The notes under the pieces: model-generated
What the model was told of the DNA's origin: nothing
The model's database searches: none
Seen by the model: only the letters and a program-made list of their open reading frames with translations
IMG/VR virus record: IMGVR_UViG_3300034159_000063
Coordinates: 1-27,862 of that record
Strand: one strand, 5' to 3'
Origin: a virus
DNA: 27,862 nucleotides
Position numbers and translations under genes: made by a program
Shown here: positions 18,265-26,141 of the stretch, piece after piece
Layout: each line of letters starts with the position of its first letter
Numbering within the stretch: the first letter of the stretch is position 1

Positions 18265-20344
18265 CGAAAGCTATCTCATCACCGACGGCATCAAGGCCAT
18301 CCCCTTGTCGGCCCTGCCCGCTGAGGCGTGGTCCCCCGTCGATCCGCTCGACGCCGGGGGCTCTGAGACCTCGGCGCGCCGCCTGCGGGCCGCCGTGCCC
18401 GTGCTCTCGCGCTGCCTCGATGTGCGCGCCAAGGGCGTCGCCTCAGTGCCGATGCGCCTGGAGCGCGGCGGAGACGACATCGCCGACACGCCGGAGGGCC
18501 GCGCCATCCTGGCCACGCTGCGGGCGCTGATGTATCGCTCCGAGGTGGGTCTATGCATGAGCGCGGCGGCCTACTGGGAGCTAGGCACGAACCGGCTAGG
18601 GAGGCGCCTCACGCCGTTCTGGTGCGCCACCGGGAGTGTCACCGAGACGCGCGACCCGGACACGGGCGACCCGACGTTCTACCGCACCGGCGTGCGCAGC
18701 GGGCGAGCCCTGGGCGTCATTGACCCGCGCCGCATCGCGCCGATCTACCTGCCCAGCGACGAGGTGGACATCGGCCCCGATCCGCAGGTGGCGCCGGTGC
18801 GCCCGGCCCTGGCCAGCGCCGGGCTGCTGCGCGGGCTCGACGCCTACAGCTCGGCCTTCTTCGCGCGCGGCGGCGTCAAGATCACGCTGCTTCAGCTGGA
18901 CTCGTCGCTGCCCAAGACCGAGCGCGACAAGCTCAAGGACTGGTGGGATCGGGCGATCCGGGGCGTGCGCTCGGCCTTCTCCTCCCTGGTAATCAGTAAC
19001 AAGGTGGAGCCCAAGGTCATTGGCAGCGACCCCAAAGACACGGCGGCGCCCGAGCTGCAGAAGGCTGGGCGTGAGGACGTGGCGGCCGCCATGGGCGTGC
19101 CCATGTCGATGCTGTACAGCTCCGCTCTGGCCGGGGGAACCGCCGACGCCGAGCGGCTCAACTTCTTCGAGCAGACCATCTTCCCCGAGTCCGACCTGAT
19201 CATCCCCGTGGCCAATGAGCGCTGGCTGGCGCCGCAGGGCATGGAGATCATCGCCGACTACGACCGGCACGAAGTCAGGCAATGGGCCTTCGCCCAGCGC
19301 GCCGAGGCCATGGTCAAGCTGACGGCTGGCGCTGCCACCCTGACAGTCGACGAGGGCCGCGCCCGGCTGGGCCTGCCGCCGATGGAGAAGCCGCCCACGC
19401 CACCACCACCCGCCGCGCCAGCGGCGCTGCCCGGCCCGCCCGGCGCGCCCCCACAGCTGCCGCCGCCCAGCGATGCGCCGCCCGATGCGCTGCCCAGCGA
19501 CGCGCCCGCCACGAAGGCGCTGGCCCTCTGGCAGGCGAAGGCCCTCAACCGCCTGCGCCGCGGCCGCGCCGCCGCCGTCGGCTTCGACGATGAGGCCCTC
19601 GACCCCGAGGAGGCGGCGATCATCGCCGAGCGACTGCGCGGCGCAACGACTCCCGAGGCGATCAAGAAGGCCTTCGCCGTGCCGCCCCCAGGAAGCGACC
19701 TCAGCGAGGCTGAGCGCGCCGTGTACGATGCCCTGCGCCCGGTGCTCGAGCGCTACGGCCCGAAGGCCGCAGAGGCCCTGCTGCGCGGGGAGGGCCTCGA
19801 TACATCGGCGTTCAGCGCCGAGCTACGGGCCGCGCTGGCGTCGGCCCTGCTGCCCCTGGTGGCATCGGGCGCAATGGATCTCGCCGCCGGCGTCGGGCCG
19901 GCGATGGACGCCGCCTTCGCCGCCGGGCTCAGTGCATCCTACGCGGAGGCCCTCGGCCAGCGGATCGCAGGCATCACGGACACGACCCTGAAGGCTGTCC
20001 AGAAGGCGCAGGCGCTCTATCGCACGACGCCGGGGATGACCAGGGGGCAGCTAGAGCAGCTGCTTCAGTCCAGCTTCTCACCCAGGCGCGCCGAGAGCAT
20101 CGCGATCACTGAGACCAGCAACGCTGCCGCCGTTGCTGCGACGTATACCCAGCGCTACCTGGCTGAGCACGGGCTCACGTTCGTGCGGCGCTGGAACGCG
20201 AGCAACGATGAGAGGATGTGCCCCATCTGCGGGCCGCTGAACGGCAAGACCGAGGAGGTCTGGAAAGACCGCTTCCCCGACGGCCCCGCCGCCCACGTTC
20301 GCTGCCGGTGCTGGCTGACCCTGGCACCCACAGAGGAGGGCTGA
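18257..20344 (+). CDS. Portal protein fused to a Mu gpF-like minor head domain, 695 aa
   Basis: TTG start at 18257 with AGGAGG upstream, overlapping the terminase stop. Residues 1-370 are an HK97-type portal: 'PVLSRCLDVRAKGVASVPMRL', 'YPxxI'-like 'DPRRIAPIYLP', the pore-region 'AAAMGVPMSMLY', and 'AERLNFFEQTIFPE'. Residues ~370-420 are a Pro-rich linker. The C-terminal ~100 residues are a Mu gpF-like head-morphogenesis domain: 'ETSNAAAVAATYTQRYL', 'FVRRWNASNDERMCPIC' and 'HVRCRCWL'. Separate genes in most phages; here one frame with no internal stop. It would couple the DNA-entry ring to a minor head protein. Confidence 0.85.
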   Translation: MPNESYLITDGIKAIPLSALPAEAWSPVDPLDAGGSETSARRLRAAVPVLSRCLDVRAKGVASVPMRLERGGDDIADTPEGRAILATLRALMYRSEVGLCMSAAAYWELGTNRLGRRLTPFWCATGSVTETRDPDTGDPTFYRTGVRSGRALGVIDPRRIAPIYLPSDEVDIGPDPQVAPVRPALASAGLLRGLDAYSSAFFARGGVKITLLQLDSSLPKTERDKLKDWWDRAIRGVRSAFSSLVISNKVEPKVIGSDPKDTAAPELQKAGREDVAAAMGVPMSMLYSSALAGGTADAERLNFFEQTIFPESDLIIPVANERWLAPQGMEIIADYDRHEVRQWAFAQRAEAMVKLTAGAATLTVDEGRARLGLPPMEKPPTPPPPAAPAALPGPPGAPPQLPPPSDAPPDALPSDAPATKALALWQAKALNRLRRGRAAAVGFDDEALDPEEAAIIAERLRGATTPEAIKKAFAVPPPGSDLSEAERAVYDALRPVLERYGPKAAEALLRGEGLDTSAFSAELRAALASALLPLVASGAMDLAAGVGPAMDAAFAAGLSASYAEALGQRIAGITDTTLKAVQKAQALYRTTPGMTRGQLEQLLQSSFSPRRAESIAITETSNAAAVAATYTQRYLAEHGLTFVRRWNASNDERMCPICGPLNGKTEEVWKDRFPDGPAAHVRCRCWLTLAPTEEG

Positions 20345-20348
20345 CGCC

Positions 20349-20828
20349 ATGACCCGCATCACCACCACCGGCGACCCCGTCGCCGTCTACAACGCCATCG
20401 CCAAGGCCCTCGTGCCCGCCGTGCGCGCCGCCGCCGTCGGGTACCTGGAGGCGTATCGGGACGTGCTGACCCCCTACCCGCCCTCATCCGAGGCCAACCG
20501 CCCCAACGCGCGCGGGCGCTGGTACGAGCGCGGCTATGGCCCGCGCTGGAACCGCAGGCGCGGCGGGCCGGGCGGGCGCAAGACAAGCCAGATGCTGGGG
20601 CGCTCCTGGCAGGTTGAGCCACAGGGCGCCGGGGCCCATCTCTGGAGCAGGGCCAGCTACAGCGGCTATGTCCACCGCGACCCACAGAGCAGCCTGCGCC
20701 CGGTGCAGGCGAAGTTCCACGCCGCGCGCGGCTGGGTTGATACCGGCGCGGCGTACCGGGAGCTGGAGCGACGTAGGGTCTGGCCACGCCTGATCATCAC
20801 GGCGTGCCAGCACGCGCTAGGGAAGTAG
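20349..20828 (+). CDS. Hypothetical phage structural protein, 159 aa
   Basis: It starts 4 nt after the portal stop. It contains 'VPAVRAAAVGYLEAYRDVLTPYPP', a Gly/Arg-rich loop (GRWYERGYGPRWNRRRGGPGG), and 'ASYSGYVHRDPQSSLRPVQ', then a Trp-rich helix. The size and place (directly after portal, before capsid) suit a head-tail connector or head-completion protein. The sequence alone does not identify it, and a minor capsid role is an inference from position. Confidence 0.5.
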   Translation: MTRITTTGDPVAVYNAIAKALVPAVRAAAVGYLEAYRDVLTPYPPSSEANRPNARGRWYERGYGPRWNRRRGGPGGRKTSQMLGRSWQVEPQGAGAHLWSRASYSGYVHRDPQSSLRPVQAKFHAARGWVDTGAAYRELERRRVWPRLIITACQHALGK

Positions 20829-20830
20829 CC

Positions 20831-20989
20831 ATGAGCGAGCAGGAGCGCAAGGAGCTTGAAGACGCCTTGCGGCAGGCGATCAGCCTCGTGCGCTCGCTGG
20901 CCCGCGCGCTGGGCAAGCCCTGCCCCATCGCCAGCCGGGAGGAGCGCAGGGAGGAGCGGCGCGAGCGCACGGTAACGCCGTCGCATTGA
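20831..20989 (+). CDS. Small basic coiled-coil protein, 52 aa
   Basis: The ATG at 20831 follows the upstream stop by 2 nt. A single helix (ERKELEDALRQAISLVRSLARAL), one CPIAS turn, then an Arg/Glu-rich tail (REERREERRERT) that looks like a solvent-exposed helix. Its stop TGA lies inside the promoter block at 20982. No family recognised. Confidence 0.45.
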   Translation: MSEQERKELEDALRQAISLVRSLARALGKPCPIASREERREERRERTVTPSH

Positions 20990-21004
20990 TCGCCGTGCTA
21001 CACT
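20982..21004 (+). promoter_or_regulatory. Recurrent promoter block, TGCTACACT
   Basis: CGCATTGATCGCCGTGCTA (20982-21000) is identical to 10957-10975. The -10 reads TGCTACACT (20996-21004). It overlaps the preceding stop codon and is followed after 36 nt by a strong terminator. Confidence 0.7.
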
Positions 21005-21039
21005 GTAGCTAATTCGTTCGCGCCCTACGCTGAAAAGCC

Positions 21040-21084
21040 AGCGGCGCATCTGCCCCTCGTGGGCGGGTGCGCCGCTTTTTCTTT
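21040..21084 (+). terminator. Intrinsic terminator in the leader of the DdrB-like gene
   Basis: AGCGGCGCA (21040-21048) with TGCGCCGCT (21068-21076), inner stem GCCC/GGGC, then TTTTTCTTT. It lies between the promoter block at 20996 and the ATG at 21092. Read with that promoter, it would end a short RNA of about 75 nt, or act as an attenuator for the head operon. Confidence 0.85.
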
Positions 21085-21091
21085 GCCACCT

Positions 21092-22927
21092 ATGCCGAAC
21101 CCACACGCCAGCCTCCAAAACCCGAAGCTCTACCGCACGCTCCGCCGCAAGGGCCTGAGCAAGGCGGCGGCGGCGCGCATCTCCAACGCCCGCACGCCGG
21201 GGCACACGGTGAAGGCGCGGCGGGCCGGCGTGGGCGCGGCGTGGAAGGCCCACGAGGATTGGCTCGACGGCATCGGCGACGCCACGAAGCGCGTCCCCAC
21301 AGGTCGCAGCGGCTACGTGCGCGACGCCCAGGGCCGCTTCGCCCGCACGGCGGGGTCGGCGTCCCGCTCCGAGGCCCGCGCGACGCTGCTGGGCGCCCAC
21401 GCCGAGGCCAGGGCCGCCCAGCGCACCACGCACGCCAGCGAGCGCACGGCCATCAGGGAGCGCCACGCCGCAGAGCGCGCCAGCGGGGCAAGCACCGCCG
21501 CCGGGCGCGCCGCAGAGCGCACAGCGCTGAAAGAGCGCCACGCCAGCGAGCGCGGCGGCCTGCGCCAGGCCCACGCCGAGGCGCGTAGGGCCATGTCGGC
21601 GCAGCACGCCAGTGAGCGCATCGCCGAGTCCTCGCAGGCGCTGCTGGAGCGGCGCAAGCCGGCCACTGAGGCGACAGTCACCCGCGCCTATGGCACCGAC
21701 CCCAACACCAGCTACGAGCTACGCCACCGCCTGGTGGACATGTCCGAGATCCAGGCCAGCAACACGGCCAGCGGTGGGATCAACCCGAAGTACGACCCGG
21801 CGCTTCAGCCCCGCGATCGGAGCCGGCAAGCCAGCCAGGCGCAGATCGACGCCGTGGCCCGCAAGCTCAACCCCGACGCCCTTGTCACCGATTTCCACCA
21901 GATCGACAAGGGCGCGCCGATCATCGACTCATCGGGAAACGTGCTATCTGGGAACGGGCGCACCCTGGCACTTCAGCGCGCCGCCGATATGCATCCCGAT
22001 GTCTATGACTCCTACAAAGCCAAGCTCAAAGAGCACGCCAAAGAGCTTGGCCTTAACCCCTCCGAGATCGACGCGATGAAGCACCCGGTCCTGGTGCGCG
22101 AGCTGACCGGCGATCACGACACCGCCGCCTTTGCCCGCGAGGCGAACAGCTCGGGCACGCTGCGCATGTCGCCGATGGAGCAGGCGAAGGTTGACGCCGG
22201 CCAGATCACCGACGCGCACATGCTCAGCTTCCACGTGAAGGAAGACCAGAGCATCGACCACGCGCTGCGCGATCCCGACAACCGGGCCTGGGTCAATCGG
22301 TTCATGAAGAGCATCCCGGAGAATGAGGCGGCGAACCTCAAGACTCGAGACGGCGATCTGAACCAGATGGGCCTGTACCGGGCGAAGGCGGCGATCTACA
22401 CCAGCGCATTCCCCGGCGCGCACGGCGAGCGTATGGCCGAGTCGATGCTGGAGTCGATCGAGCCAGACATGAAGAGCATCCAGAACGGCATCTCTGGCGC
22501 CCTGCCCGGCCTGGCCCGCGTCCGGGCGCAGACCCACAGCGGAGAGCGCGACCCGTCGCTCGACCTGACGCCCGATATCGCCCGCGCGGTTGACGACCTC
22601 GCACGCATCAAGGCCGCGCCGCAGTACGCGAAGCTCCCGGCGAGCCAGCGGGTCTCACAGCATATCGAGGCGTCGCGGCACTCATCGGTGCATCTCGGCG
22701 GCGAGCATATCAGCGAGGAGCACGCGCGCCTGCTGACCCACCTGGACAGCATCGGCAACAAGCCGGCCGCCGTCCGCACCTTCCTCCAGAAATACTCCGA
22801 TCTTGTCGATGGCCAGCCGTCGCCTCGGCAGAGCGGCCTCTTCGGCGGCGAGCGCATGACCAGGGCGCAGCTGCTCGACAGCCTGCTAGGCACGGCCCAG
22901 CCAGCCGCGCAGGGGAGCATGTTCTAA
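21092..22927 (+). CDS. DdrB-like ParB-fold virion/polyvalent protein, 611 aa
   Basis: The N-terminus 'NPKLYRTLRRKGLSKAAAARISNA' is a short phage-type helical motif. Residues ~95-190 are a long Arg/Glu/His-rich helix with repeated ERHAxER motifs (coiled coil). Residues ~200-480 hold the DdrB-ParB domain: 'QIDAVARKLNPDALVTDFHQI', 'GAPIIDSSGNVLSGNGRTLAL' with the diagnostic GNGR at 287-290. This domain is described in phage 'polyvalent' proteins that are packed or injected. No Shine-Dalgarno is visible before the ATG at 21092. It follows the terminator by 7 nt. Confidence 0.65.
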   Translation: MPNPHASLQNPKLYRTLRRKGLSKAAAARISNARTPGHTVKARRAGVGAAWKAHEDWLDGIGDATKRVPTGRSGYVRDAQGRFARTAGSASRSEARATLLGAHAEARAAQRTTHASERTAIRERHAAERASGASTAAGRAAERTALKERHASERGGLRQAHAEARRAMSAQHASERIAESSQALLERRKPATEATVTRAYGTDPNTSYELRHRLVDMSEIQASNTASGGINPKYDPALQPRDRSRQASQAQIDAVARKLNPDALVTDFHQIDKGAPIIDSSGNVLSGNGRTLALQRAADMHPDVYDSYKAKLKEHAKELGLNPSEIDAMKHPVLVRELTGDHDTAAFAREANSSGTLRMSPMEQAKVDAGQITDAHMLSFHVKEDQSIDHALRDPDNRAWVNRFMKSIPENEAANLKTRDGDLNQMGLYRAKAAIYTSAFPGAHGERMAESMLESIEPDMKSIQNGISGALPGLARVRAQTHSGERDPSLDLTPDIARAVDDLARIKAAPQYAKLPASQRVSQHIEASRHSSVHLGGEHISEEHARLLTHLDSIGNKPAAVRTFLQKYSDLVDGQPSPRQSGLFGGERMTRAQLLDSLLGTAQPAAQGSMF

Positions 22928-24372
22928 TGACACTTCCCCCCGTCCCCAAGCGCACCAGCTACGCCGACATCGGCGCGGACGATCTGACGTTCGCCCTGTT
23001 CTACGACCGCATCGCCCCGAGCGACGCGCTCAGCGACACCACGGAGCCCCCTATGCCTGCTACCAAAGCCTCTCGCCGCCACTCCGCCGCCGACGAGGCC
23101 GCGCTGAAGGCGTGCCGCACGCACCTGGTGAGCGCGAACAAGGCCCTCGACGATGCGGGTGCGCCCGACGCCGACGGCGACGGCATCCCCGACAGCCAGG
23201 AGGCCGCAGTGAAGGCGGTGCCCGGCATCGCCCCCGACGCCCACGGCGGCGCCATGGCATGCTTCGTCACGTCACAGGAGACCCAGGCCCTGCTGCGCGG
23301 GCTGCTGCCGGCGGAGCTACGGGCCGACAGCGAGGCGGATCATCTCACGATCGCCTACCTCACAGAAGACGCCGAGTCCTGCGCCGACTGCAAGGGCGCG
23401 CTGCTGCGCGGGCTCGTGGCCGTGGCCGAGAGCGGCGGGCCGATTGTGGGCACGCTGGGCGGCCTGGCCCGCTTCCCGGCCAGCGAGACCAGCGACGGCA
23501 TGGATGTGCTCGTGGCTCTCTTCGACGCCCCCGGCCTCGACGACCTGCGCGTCGCCGTGATGGACGCCGCGTGCTGCGCTGAGCTTGATCCGCCGATGGA
23601 GCACGGCTTTATCCCCCACATCACCCTGGCATACATCGACCCCGCCGAGCCCACGCCCGCGATCACGATGGGGCGGGATCCGCTGACCTTCGACGCGATC
23701 AGCCTGGTGTGGGCTGGGGAGCGCATCGACATCCCGCTGTCGGGCGAGGGCGACGACTACGAGGCCGAGGATGACGGCGAGGGCGATGGCGACATGGGCG
23801 GCATGGCGATGGGCGGCATGGCGCAGGCCCCAACCGCCGAGATCAAGATGCTGGCCGACGGGCGCCTGCTCATCCCCGGCATCCGCTACGGCGGGCGCGA
23901 TCTCGTGGGGGATACCTTCACGAAGTCCACCGACCTGGGGATGGCGCGCAGCTTCGTGGGCATGCCGGTCTACTACGACCACGCCCAGCGCGGCATCAAA
24001 TCGCAGATCGGCCATGTGGCGGCCTACCAGCCAACCGACGATGGGATCGACTTCTACGTCGAGCTGGATCGCAGCCACAAGTACAAGGCCACGATCGAGC
24101 GCCTGTATTCCGAGAAGGCGCTGGGCGGCACAACGGGCGCCCTCCCCCACCTGGTGGTGCGAGAGGGCGGCGAATTGAAGCGGTGGATCCTCGGCGAGCT
24201 GAGCGTATCCCCTACGCCGGCTGAGCCTCGAAATATCCCCGGCACGCAGGCGCCGACGAAGGCCGCCCCGGAGGCGTCGCAAGGCGCGGCGGGCGGCGAG
24301 CTGGCGCGAGTGCTGGCAGCGACAACCAACGGCTTTCTCGCGTATCGGCTCCGCAGCCGCTACGGCAAGTGA
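22927..24372 (+). CDS. 2H phosphoesterase domain fused to a prohead-protease-like domain, 481 aa
   Basis: Residues ~81-92 form an EF-hand-like loop (DADGDGIPDSQE). Residues ~108-272 carry two HxT motifs, H139-L-T141 ('DHLTIAYL') and H231-I-T233 ('FIPHITLAYI'), the signature of 2H phosphoesterases (2'-5' RNA ligase/cyclic phosphodiesterase fold). After an acidic linker (273-300), residues ~303-437 look like a prohead-maturation protease: 'LVGDTFTK', 'YYDHAQRGIKSQIGHVAAY', 'WILGELSVSPTPAEPRN'. The place of the usual Ser ('SSGA' in relatives, from memory) reads T-T-G-A here. It lies directly before the capsid gene, as a protease would. The ATG overlaps the upstream stop. Confidence 0.65.
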   Translation: MTLPPVPKRTSYADIGADDLTFALFYDRIAPSDALSDTTEPPMPATKASRRHSAADEAALKACRTHLVSANKALDDAGAPDADGDGIPDSQEAAVKAVPGIAPDAHGGAMACFVTSQETQALLRGLLPAELRADSEADHLTIAYLTEDAESCADCKGALLRGLVAVAESGGPIVGTLGGLARFPASETSDGMDVLVALFDAPGLDDLRVAVMDAACCAELDPPMEHGFIPHITLAYIDPAEPTPAITMGRDPLTFDAISLVWAGERIDIPLSGEGDDYEAEDDGEGDGDMGGMAMGGMAQAPTAEIKMLADGRLLIPGIRYGGRDLVGDTFTKSTDLGMARSFVGMPVYYDHAQRGIKSQIGHVAAYQPTDDGIDFYVELDRSHKYKATIERLYSEKALGGTTGALPHLVVREGGELKRWILGELSVSPTPAEPRNIPGTQAPTKAAPEASQGAAGGELARVLAATTNGFLAYRLRSRYGK

Positions 24373-24381
24373 GGACACACC

Positions 24382-25614
24382 ATGCCCGCAGAACTCTCCG
24401 ACATCCAGTCCCTCATGGAGGCCCAGCAGACGGCCTTCCTCAAGGTCCTCGACGACCGCGACGCCGCGATCAACGCGCGCCTCAAGGCATTCGAGGATGC
24501 GCCCGCGCTCAAGAGCAGCGGCTTCATCACCCAGGACGGCGGGGCGAACGACCCCGAGATTAAAAACTTCGCCGACTTCCTCAAGGCGGTGCAGCGGCGC
24601 GACCATAAGCGCCTGAGCGCCGTCTACAAGACCGGCTGGCAGGAGTACGGCGGCGAGGCGGTCAAGGCCCTCAGCGAGGGCAGCGGCCCCGCCGGCGGCT
24701 TCGCGGTTCCTGTGACCTACGAGACCGAGATCTCGAAGATCGAGGCGACGATCGCCTTCTTCGAGCCGCTAGCCTTCCAAGTCACCATGGCCAGCGACAC
24801 GCACAAGTTCACCATGCTCAAGCAGACCGGCAACCCCAGCAGCAGCGGCGTGGGCGCGTCGGGCTACTTCGGCGGCATGTACTTCACCATGACCGCCGAG
24901 GGCGGCACGATCACCGACCGCACGCCGGAGTTTGAGCAGGGCACCCTCCAGGCCCGCAAGCTCACCGGGCTGAGCGTGGCTAGCAGCGAGATCCGCGAGG
25001 ATGCGCCGCAGATCGAGCGCGAGCTGATGACGATCTTCGCCGAGGGCCTGGCTACCGCCAAGCAGTACCTCTTCCTGCACCACAACGGCGTCGGCGGCCC
25101 GCTGGGCGCGCTGAGCGCGGCGAACCCGGCGCGGCTCCTGGTGACGCGCAAGGCGACCGGCAACGCCATCGAGATCGCCGACGCGGCCGGGCTGATCGCC
25201 AGGATGATCCCCTCGCTCGCGGGCGGGTCGATCTTCATCACCCACCCGTTCGCCATCGAGGATCTGATGCAGCTCAGCCTGGTGACCAACGGCGACCCCG
25301 CGTTCATCCCGGCCAGCGGGCAGGCGCCCGGGTCGCCGCTGCTGGGCACGCTCATCGGCAAGCCCGTGTACAGCGATGAGTTCGCGGCACTGCCCGGCAG
25401 CCCGGGCGACCTCTCGCTCGTGTCCCCCCGCGCCTACGCCGTGGGCACCCGCTCGGGCACGCTCATCCAGGGCTCGGAGCATGTGCGCTTCGACAGCGAC
25501 CAGTACACGTGGCGCGTCACGACCCGGCTCGATGGCCAGCCGCGCATCGACGGCACCTTCAAGCTGGCCGACGGGAGCAACTCGGAGACCTCCGCCTTCT
25601 GCGTCCTGAACTAG
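24382..25614 (+). CDS. Major capsid protein, HK97 fold, 410 aa
   Basis: N-terminal helical delta region (about 1-95, with 'LMEAQQTAFLKVLDDRDAAINARLKAFE') that a maturation protease would remove. The main HK97 features follow: 'GGFAVPVTYETEISKIEATIAFFEPLA' (N-arm and E-loop strand), a P-domain spine helix 'EIREDAPQIERELMTIFAEGLATAKQY', and 'LSLVSPRAYAVGTRSGTLIQGSEHVRFDSDQYTWRVTTRLDGQP', the usual C-terminal A-domain. It builds the icosahedral head. AGGACAC precedes the ATG at 24382. Confidence 0.88.
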   Translation: MPAELSDIQSLMEAQQTAFLKVLDDRDAAINARLKAFEDAPALKSSGFITQDGGANDPEIKNFADFLKAVQRRDHKRLSAVYKTGWQEYGGEAVKALSEGSGPAGGFAVPVTYETEISKIEATIAFFEPLAFQVTMASDTHKFTMLKQTGNPSSSGVGASGYFGGMYFTMTAEGGTITDRTPEFEQGTLQARKLTGLSVASSEIREDAPQIERELMTIFAEGLATAKQYLFLHHNGVGGPLGALSAANPARLLVTRKATGNAIEIADAAGLIARMIPSLAGGSIFITHPFAIEDLMQLSLVTNGDPAFIPASGQAPGSPLLGTLIGKPVYSDEFAALPGSPGDLSLVSPRAYAVGTRSGTLIQGSEHVRFDSDQYTWRVTTRLDGQPRIDGTFKLADGSNSETSAFCVLN

Positions 25615-25631
25615 GCGCGCCGCGCGTTATC

Positions 25632-25652
25632 CGGGGCGGCCCGCGCGCCCCG
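25632..25652 (+). other. Short stem-loop between capsid and decoration genes
   Basis: CGGGGCG (25632-25638) and CGCCCCG (25646-25652) with a 7-nt loop and no T-run. It would reduce, but not stop, expression of the following genes relative to the capsid protein. Confidence 0.45.
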
Positions 25653-25667
25653 TGGAGGATAGAAACC

Positions 25668-26135
25668 ATGCACGATAGATTCCGCGACCGCGTGGCGATC
25701 ATCGGCCGCGTCTCGCCCAACGCGCTCGGGACGGGGACGGTGGCCAGCGATGTATTCGACTTCTCAAAGTGGCGGCGCGTGGTTGCCGTGCTGGCCACGG
25801 GCGACGTGGGCAACAACGGCACGGTGCAGGTCGCGGCCTACGCCGTGGCCGCCAACGCGGCCAGCGGGGGCACGGCGATCAGCGGCAAGACCTTCACTGC
25901 ATCCACCTTCACCGGCTCAGGCAGCGGCACGGCGGGCGGCAGCTACCACGAGGGCGTGCTCGAGGTCACAGACATCGAGGCCAAGGCCGCGCTGAACACG
26001 GCGCGCTACGGCTACTTCACCCTCACCGTGGCCACGGCCACGAGCGACGCCACGCTGATCATCCTAGGCGTCGACGCACGCTACGAGCCTGCGAGCGGCA
26101 GCGACCTGGGCAGCGTGGCCGAGATTATTAGCTAG
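25668..26135 (+). CDS. Probable head decoration or minor structural protein, 155 aa
   Basis: The ATG at 25668 has GGAGG 9 nt upstream. Gly/Ser/Thr/Ala-rich beta protein: 'ASDVFDFSKWRRVVAVLATGDVGNNGTVQVAAYAVAAN', 'GKTFTASTFTGSGSGTAGGSYHEG', 'NTARYGYFTLTVATATSDATLIILGVDARYEP'. Directly after the capsid gene, so a decoration or stabilising protein is likely. The sequence alone does not fix the family. Confidence 0.65.
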   Translation: MHDRFRDRVAIIGRVSPNALGTGTVASDVFDFSKWRRVVAVLATGDVGNNGTVQVAAYAVAANAASGGTAISGKTFTASTFTGSGSGTAGGSYHEGVLEVTDIEAKAALNTARYGYFTLTVATATSDATLIILGVDARYEPASGSDLGSVAEIIS

Positions 26136-26141
26136 GCAGCC

